Source: an uncultured Planctomycetaceae bacterium (GTDB taxonomy: Bacteria; Planctomycetota; Planctomycetia; Planctomycetales; Planctomycetaceae). Taken from it: a DNA stretch of 64,000 nucleotides. Position numbers and translations under genes: made by a program. The notes beneath the pieces are model-generated. The model was not told the DNA's origin, did no database searches, and was given only the letters and a program-made list of their open reading frames with translations. The stretch lies in the NCBI GenBank assembly GCA_943787265.1, contig CALSLT010000027.1, positions 248,001-312,000 on the forward strand, given 5' to 3'. Shown in pieces: positions 58,985-64,000 of this stretch (positions within the stretch are counted from its first letter, which is position 1; each line of letters starts with the position of its first letter).

Positions 58985-59190
58985 CGAGTTATCCTGGCTC
59001 AGGTTCGTCCTACTGACCGCGCCTTCCCAGGCGGCTGTTTCAACAGCGTTGCCCAGTGGCGTAGTGCGGCGTTCGTCCCCCTCACAGTCGCGCGACGGCG
59101 GGAGAATCGCCCGGTCAGCAGCCATCGTCTTTGCAGACGACGACTGAGAACTGGACTACACTCCTCTTCCCTCTGCCTCGAAAGTGGTCG
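58985..59190 (-). promoter_or_regulatory. Cobalamin (B12) riboswitch in the leader of the TonB-dependent receptor gene
   Basis: Read on the minus strand, the conserved cobalamin-aptamer segments occur in order: AGGGAAGAGGAGTG (near 59170), CCCGCCGTCGCGCGACTGTGA (59083-59105), GCCACTGGGC (59051-59060), GCCTGGGAAGGC (59021-59032) and CTGAGCCAGGATAAC (58988-59002). These are the L4/L5, ACTGTGA, CCACTG, GGGAAGGC and GCCAGGA blocks. It ends ~50 bases before the receptor start, so it is expected to switch off expression when cobalamin is plentiful. Confidence 0.85.
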
Positions 59191-59354
59191 TAGTGCTTTT
59201 AAGAATCGGGCAGAAATGAGCTGTTACTCCGGCTGTTCCGAAGATTCCGTCTCGCAACGCTCCGAATGGCAACTTCAGCCGCTACAACCGTTATAGCTTG
59301 CCTGAGGCGAACTGCGGGAGCGGCTCTGGACACTCCTGGACAGCGAAGGAAGCG

Positions 59355-60245
59355 TTACAGGCGAAAGCGAATCGGTAACCGAGCGGTCCACTCAACGGGT
59401 TTTCCGTCCCGAGTTGCCGGCGAGAACCGCCAGCGGCGCACCGCGTCCAAAGCAGCTTGATCCAACGACTGATGGCCGCATGACTCCGCGACGTTCACCT
59501 TGGTGACCTTACCACTAACCGCGATGGTCACCGACAGAATGACACGCCCTTCGAGGCCCTGCTGGACAGCGTCGGGAGGGTACATCGGATTCGGATTGCT
59601 GATCGGTCGGGCTGGCTTGATCGGAGTTGTACCGACGGTCTGAGCAATCGAGTTTGACGACTGCTGCCTGGCCGTGCTGGTACTGCTGGGCTGAATATCG
59701 GCCGGTGCAGGACGCCGTTCCGGGTGCTGTTCAGCAGGTTTCACCTTGGACGGCATTGGCGCGTCTGGATGCGATCGCGACTTCGGCGGCAACTCTACAC
59801 GATTGATCGATGAGACAACTCGCTGACGTTCACGCCGCAGCGTCGAATGTGCTGATACTGATTCGCTAAACGAACTCTTCCCAGACTGACGGCGAGGCAA
59901 CAGGCTCGGCACGCCCACCGGCGACACGGACAACTGCAAAGGTTGCGGCGACAAGTCAGGCGACTGTGTCGATTCTTTAACTTCTGGTGACCGAGGCGAA
60001 TCCTCGCTTGGATGCGGTAGATCATCGGGTACTTCGACCACCTGAATCGGCGCCGTCGGTTCGCTTTCTCGATGCACGGATGCTGGAGCAGCAACATCAG
60101 CCATGCTCGACATGACCACTACCCGGTTGCCAGGAACTTCCGGAGCCACAACAGGAATCTCCGTCAGCGCACTGCCAAGGACGACGAGCATGCTTGTATG
60201 CACGACCGCAGACGTCACCCACGACATGACTTGGGAACGTGACAT
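59355..60245 (-). CDS. TonB energy transducer
   Basis: 296 residues. One N-terminal membrane helix (SWVTSAVVHTSMLVVLGS), a long Pro/Ser/Glu-rich periplasmic spacer (about 60-200), then the TonB C-terminal domain: ISNPNPMYPPDAVQQGLEGR, VTIAVSGKVTKVNVAESCG and RRWRFSPATRDGKPV. It links the proton gradient at the inner membrane to outer-membrane receptors such as the BtuB-like one downstream. ExbB and ExbD are not in the window. The frame is intact. Confidence 0.9.
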   Translation of the reverse strand: MSRSQVMSWVTSAVVHTSMLVVLGSALTEIPVVAPEVPGNRVVVMSSMADVAAPASVHRESEPTAPIQVVEVPDDLPHPSEDSPRSPEVKESTQSPDLSPQPLQLSVSPVGVPSLLPRRQSGKSSFSESVSAHSTLRRERQRVVSSINRVELPPKSRSHPDAPMPSKVKPAEQHPERRPAPADIQPSSTSTARQQSSNSIAQTVGTTPIKPARPISNPNPMYPPDAVQQGLEGRVILSVTIAVSGKVTKVNVAESCGHQSLDQAALDAVRRWRFSPATRDGKPVEWTARLPIRFRL

Positions 60246-60488
60246 TTCGCAGCTGTTCCCTCTCTATTCCGAACCGTGTCTGCACTAATCAAATAAATCT
60301 ACGCGACAACGGTCATCCTCAAGAATTGATAGGCTACCTGTTCTGCCCGACCCAATGGACGCCCCATCCGCACAGTTTGTCAGGAGACTGGCGATTGAGA
60401 AAGCATCGGCGCACAGCGATTGCGATGTTTTTCAAAAAGCATGGCTACATTGAGGAGAACTGCAGCATCTGAAATGCCAGTCTCACTC

Positions 60489-60881
60489 TTACTGCTTCTG
60501 AGCGAGCATTGCTCGAGCACGGTCCTGGTCTCGGAAGCGGGCGTCGATGTCAGCATCGTTTGCTGCTGGACGTTTCGTCGCTTCTTCGAGTTCTGCACGA
60601 ACGGCGTCTGTATCAATGTCGTCGTTCGACAGGCATCGAGCCGTAAGAAGTGTCACGGTCGAGCCGTTGATCTGGACGAATCCGCCATCGACGAAATACG
60701 AACGTTCTCCGCCAGCAGTCGTCATCTTCAATTCGCCGCAGCCAAGACGACCGACAAGCGGTGCTCGACCTGGCAAGACTCCAGCCTGGCCGTCAAACAA
60801 AGGAAAACGAAGCGCACTCACCGGCTCGTCCACGATTGTGGTTTCGGGAGTCACAACGACAAGTTGAAGTTCGTTTGCCAT
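60489..60881 (-). CDS. atpC: ATP synthase F1 epsilon subunit
   Basis: 130 residues. N-terminal beta-sandwich with LQLVVVTPETTIVDEPVSAL and LPGRAPLVGRLGCGEL, then SYFVDGGFVQINGSTVTLL, and the C-terminal helical hairpin (DDIDTDAVRAELEEATKR). It couples F1 rotation to the c-ring and regulates ATP hydrolysis. It lies last in the order atpA-atpG-atpD-atpC. The frame is intact, unlike atpD and atpG. Confidence 0.92.
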   Translation of the reverse strand: MANELQLVVVTPETTIVDEPVSALRFPLFDGQAGVLPGRAPLVGRLGCGELKMTTAGGERSYFVDGGFVQINGSTVTLLTARCLSNDDIDTDAVRAELEEATKRPAANDADIDARFRDQDRARAMLAQKQ

Positions 60882-60900
60882 GAGCCTGCTTTGCCTCTTA

Positions 60901-62434
<1,534 letters not shown>

Positions 62435-62541
62435 GATCGATGGCTTTCGTCGTATGATCGATTGTCGTGATTGTCTGTCCGTTGCCAGTTAGCCCGCATA
62501 CTGCGGCTGACTGGTGAAACCACGTCAGGGTTTCAGTTCTT

Positions 62542-63433
62542 CTATTCAAGTGCGGCTGCACCGCCGATAATTTCGCTCAAGTTCTGAAGTAATCTGCGAC
62601 TGTCGAGCGCGGTTGTACTGCATGCGACAACTCGCTGATCATGTCGCCAGCGTTCTCTGTGGCTCCCTTCATGGCAACCATTCGAGCGATCTGCTCGCTG
62701 ACTGCCGCATCAAGGAAGCATTTGAAGAGTCGAGCCTTAAACGCCGCTGGCACAATCTCTTCCAGGATATCTTCCTGAGGGGACGGCAGGAATTCGTAGT
62801 CGACTCCCTGATCCGCACCTTCGTCAGTTGCATCGTCATCGCCGAGCGAACCGACAGGCAGCAGAGTTTCGAGTACGGCCGTCTGCCGAGATGCACTTTC
62901 GAACTTTGTGTAGGCAACATCGACGCGGTCAATATCGCCCGCGATGAAACCTTCGATGTAACGATCAGCGATCTGCTTCGACTTCGTCGTAACGTGGTTT
63001 GTCTTCGAAATTCGTATACGCCTTGGTCGTAGTCGAGTTCCTGAAACTTCAGGTAAGACGAGTCCCCGCTTACCAGCCACTTCGATCGCCAGCTCTTCGC
63101 CACTTTTCTTAGCCTGCTTGAGGCGGGACGTCACGTGACGGAGCACCGCTCCGTTGTAACCGCCACACAAGCCGCGATTAGAAGTCAGCACAAGCAGGAC
63201 ATTCTTTGTCTGTTCTTCAGGCTGCTCCAAGAAGAGGGTGACTGAAACTTGAGGTCTGCCTTGGACAGGTCAGCAACGATTTCAGAGATCTTCTTCGTGT
63301 ACGAAGCAGCTTCGGTCGCCCGGTCCATGGCTTTCTTGAATCGCGCGGTCGCGATCAATTCCATGGTCCGGGTGATCTTCCGGATGTTTTTGACCGCCTT
63401 CAGGCGTTTGACAAGCGCTCTGGCGTTGGCCAT
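62542..63433 (-). CDS. atpG: ATP synthase F1 gamma subunit, several apparent single-base indels
   Basis: The rotor shaft subunit. It starts MANARALVKRLKAVKNIRKITRTM at 63433. Segments in different frames: VLLVLTSNRGLCGGYNGAVL (63230 frame), SYLKFQELDYDQGVYEF (about 63050), ADRYIEGFIAGDIDRVDVAY and EQIARMVAMKGATENAGDMI. The C-terminus IIGGAAALE ends at a stop at 62542. Frame changes occur near 63235, 63060, 62990, 62625 and 62575. Family residues, including the C-terminal coiled coil, are kept. Same interpretation as atpD. Confidence 0.82.
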
Positions 63434-63520
63434 CGCTTCCCGTCCGTTGTTAACGCTACTTCGTGATCAGCAAGCCGCGAGAAAGTTGAGTCGCCGTTGC
63501 GGCCCAACTTTGCACAGCAT

Positions 63521-64000
63521 TTATTCCTCTTCGTATCGTCCTTCGAGCGTCTTGACGAACTCCGTCAAAGCATCTCGCAGAGCATCCTCATCGAGGGCTC
63601 CAGATTCGACGATCCCGTCGCGGACTTCAGACTTCTGCTCTCGCAGAAACTGAATCATCTCTTGTTCGACTTCCAGCACGTTGTTCACTGGAACGGTGTC
63701 GAAGAAGCCATTCGTACCGGCAAAGATACTGATGACCTGGTCGGCAAAGTGCAGTGGTTGGAACTGTGGTTGCTTCAGAAGTTCGACCATGCGGTAACCG
63801 CGGTCAAGTTGCTGCTGCGTCGCTTTGTCGAGGTCAGTTCCAAGCTGAGCGAACGCTTCCAGTTCACGGAACGCTGCCAGGTCCAGTCGCAAAGAACCAG
63901 CGACCTTCTTCATAGCCTTCGTTTGAGCGTTACCACCCACACGTGAAACTGAGATACCGACGTTAATAGCCGGTCGAACGCCCGCGAAGAACAAGTCCGG
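63521..64000 (-). CDS. atpA: ATP synthase F1 alpha subunit (3' part; continues beyond window)
   Basis: The C-terminal ~160 residues. The start lies outside, since the frame is open to base 64000 ([20 protein letters not shown]). Typical features are the conserved [19 protein letters not shown] segment, [13 protein letters not shown] and [16 protein letters not shown]. The C-terminus ends EGRYEEE. It is upstream of atpG in the usual order. This part has no frameshift. Confidence 0.93.
   Translation of the reverse strand, partial: PDLFFAGVRPAINVGISVSRVGGNAQTKAMKKVAGSLRLDLAAFRELEAFAQLGTDLDKATQQQLDRGYRMVELLKQPQFQPLHFADQVISIFAGTNGFFDTVPVNNVLEVEQEMIQFLREQKSEVRDGIVESGALDEDALRDALTEFVKTLEGRYEEE

Overview
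The window is a piece of a planctomycete chromosome (phylum Planctomycetota). The evidence is gene content. There are two large secreted proteins of the planctomycete DUF1549/DUF1553 type (one paired divergently with a DUF1501 protein), a beta-propeller plus cytochrome c 'membrane-bound dehydrogenase', a sulfatase, DUF1080 and ThuA proteins, Pkn-type serine/threonine kinases and an EF-hand protein. I cannot assign a genus from sequence alone.

Layout. 1-5 kb: the end of a repeat-containing protein, then a fused ResB-CcsA cytochrome c assembly protein. 5-12 kb (minus strand): sulfatase, tandem DUF1080 protein, HD hydrolase, an ABC-exporter-like protein whose ATP site looks destroyed, and an ABC-2 permease. 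12-16 kb (plus): dTDP-4-dehydrorhamnose reductase, siroheme sulfite reductase, ThuA protein. 16-26 kb: DUF1549/1553 protein, M28 peptidase, inositol-phosphatase-family protein, propeller-cytochrome protein, D-tagatose-3-epimerase-like isomerase, and a possible ACP-phosphodiesterase-like protein. 26-32 kb: membrane kinase with a Cache-like outer sensor, small membrane protein, Ala-rich coiled-coil exported protein, DTW protein, YfcE-type phosphoesterase. 32-39 kb: the divergent DUF1549/1553 and DUF1501 pair, then a FadJ-type beta-oxidation fusion.

38.8-49.2 kb is the accessory part. It holds a decayed internal-deletion copy of a sialidase gene, a MarR regulator abutting the intact sialidase gene, and a large carbohydrate-active gene with F5/8 type C domains. 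That gene is broken by two inverted copies of one IS3-family element and by a C-run frameshift. A 1150-residue DUF4838-like protein follows; two palindromic repeats lie inside its coding sequence. 49-55 kb: EF-hand protein, csrA with a translationally coupled 78-codon gene, VWA protein, zinc-ribbon kinase. 55-64 kb: metallophosphoesterase, alpha/beta hydrolase, a cobalamin-riboswitch-controlled TonB-dependent receptor, TonB, and the F1 ATP synthase genes atpA-atpG-atpD-atpC (minus strand).

Genes in the first 41 kb are intact. In the last ~9 kb many genes, including atpD and atpG, read through only if single-base indels are corrected. The encoded proteins otherwise keep family-typical residues, which points to consensus sequence error rather than gene decay. 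Several families of interspersed palindromic repeats occur between genes and, in one case, inside a gene.
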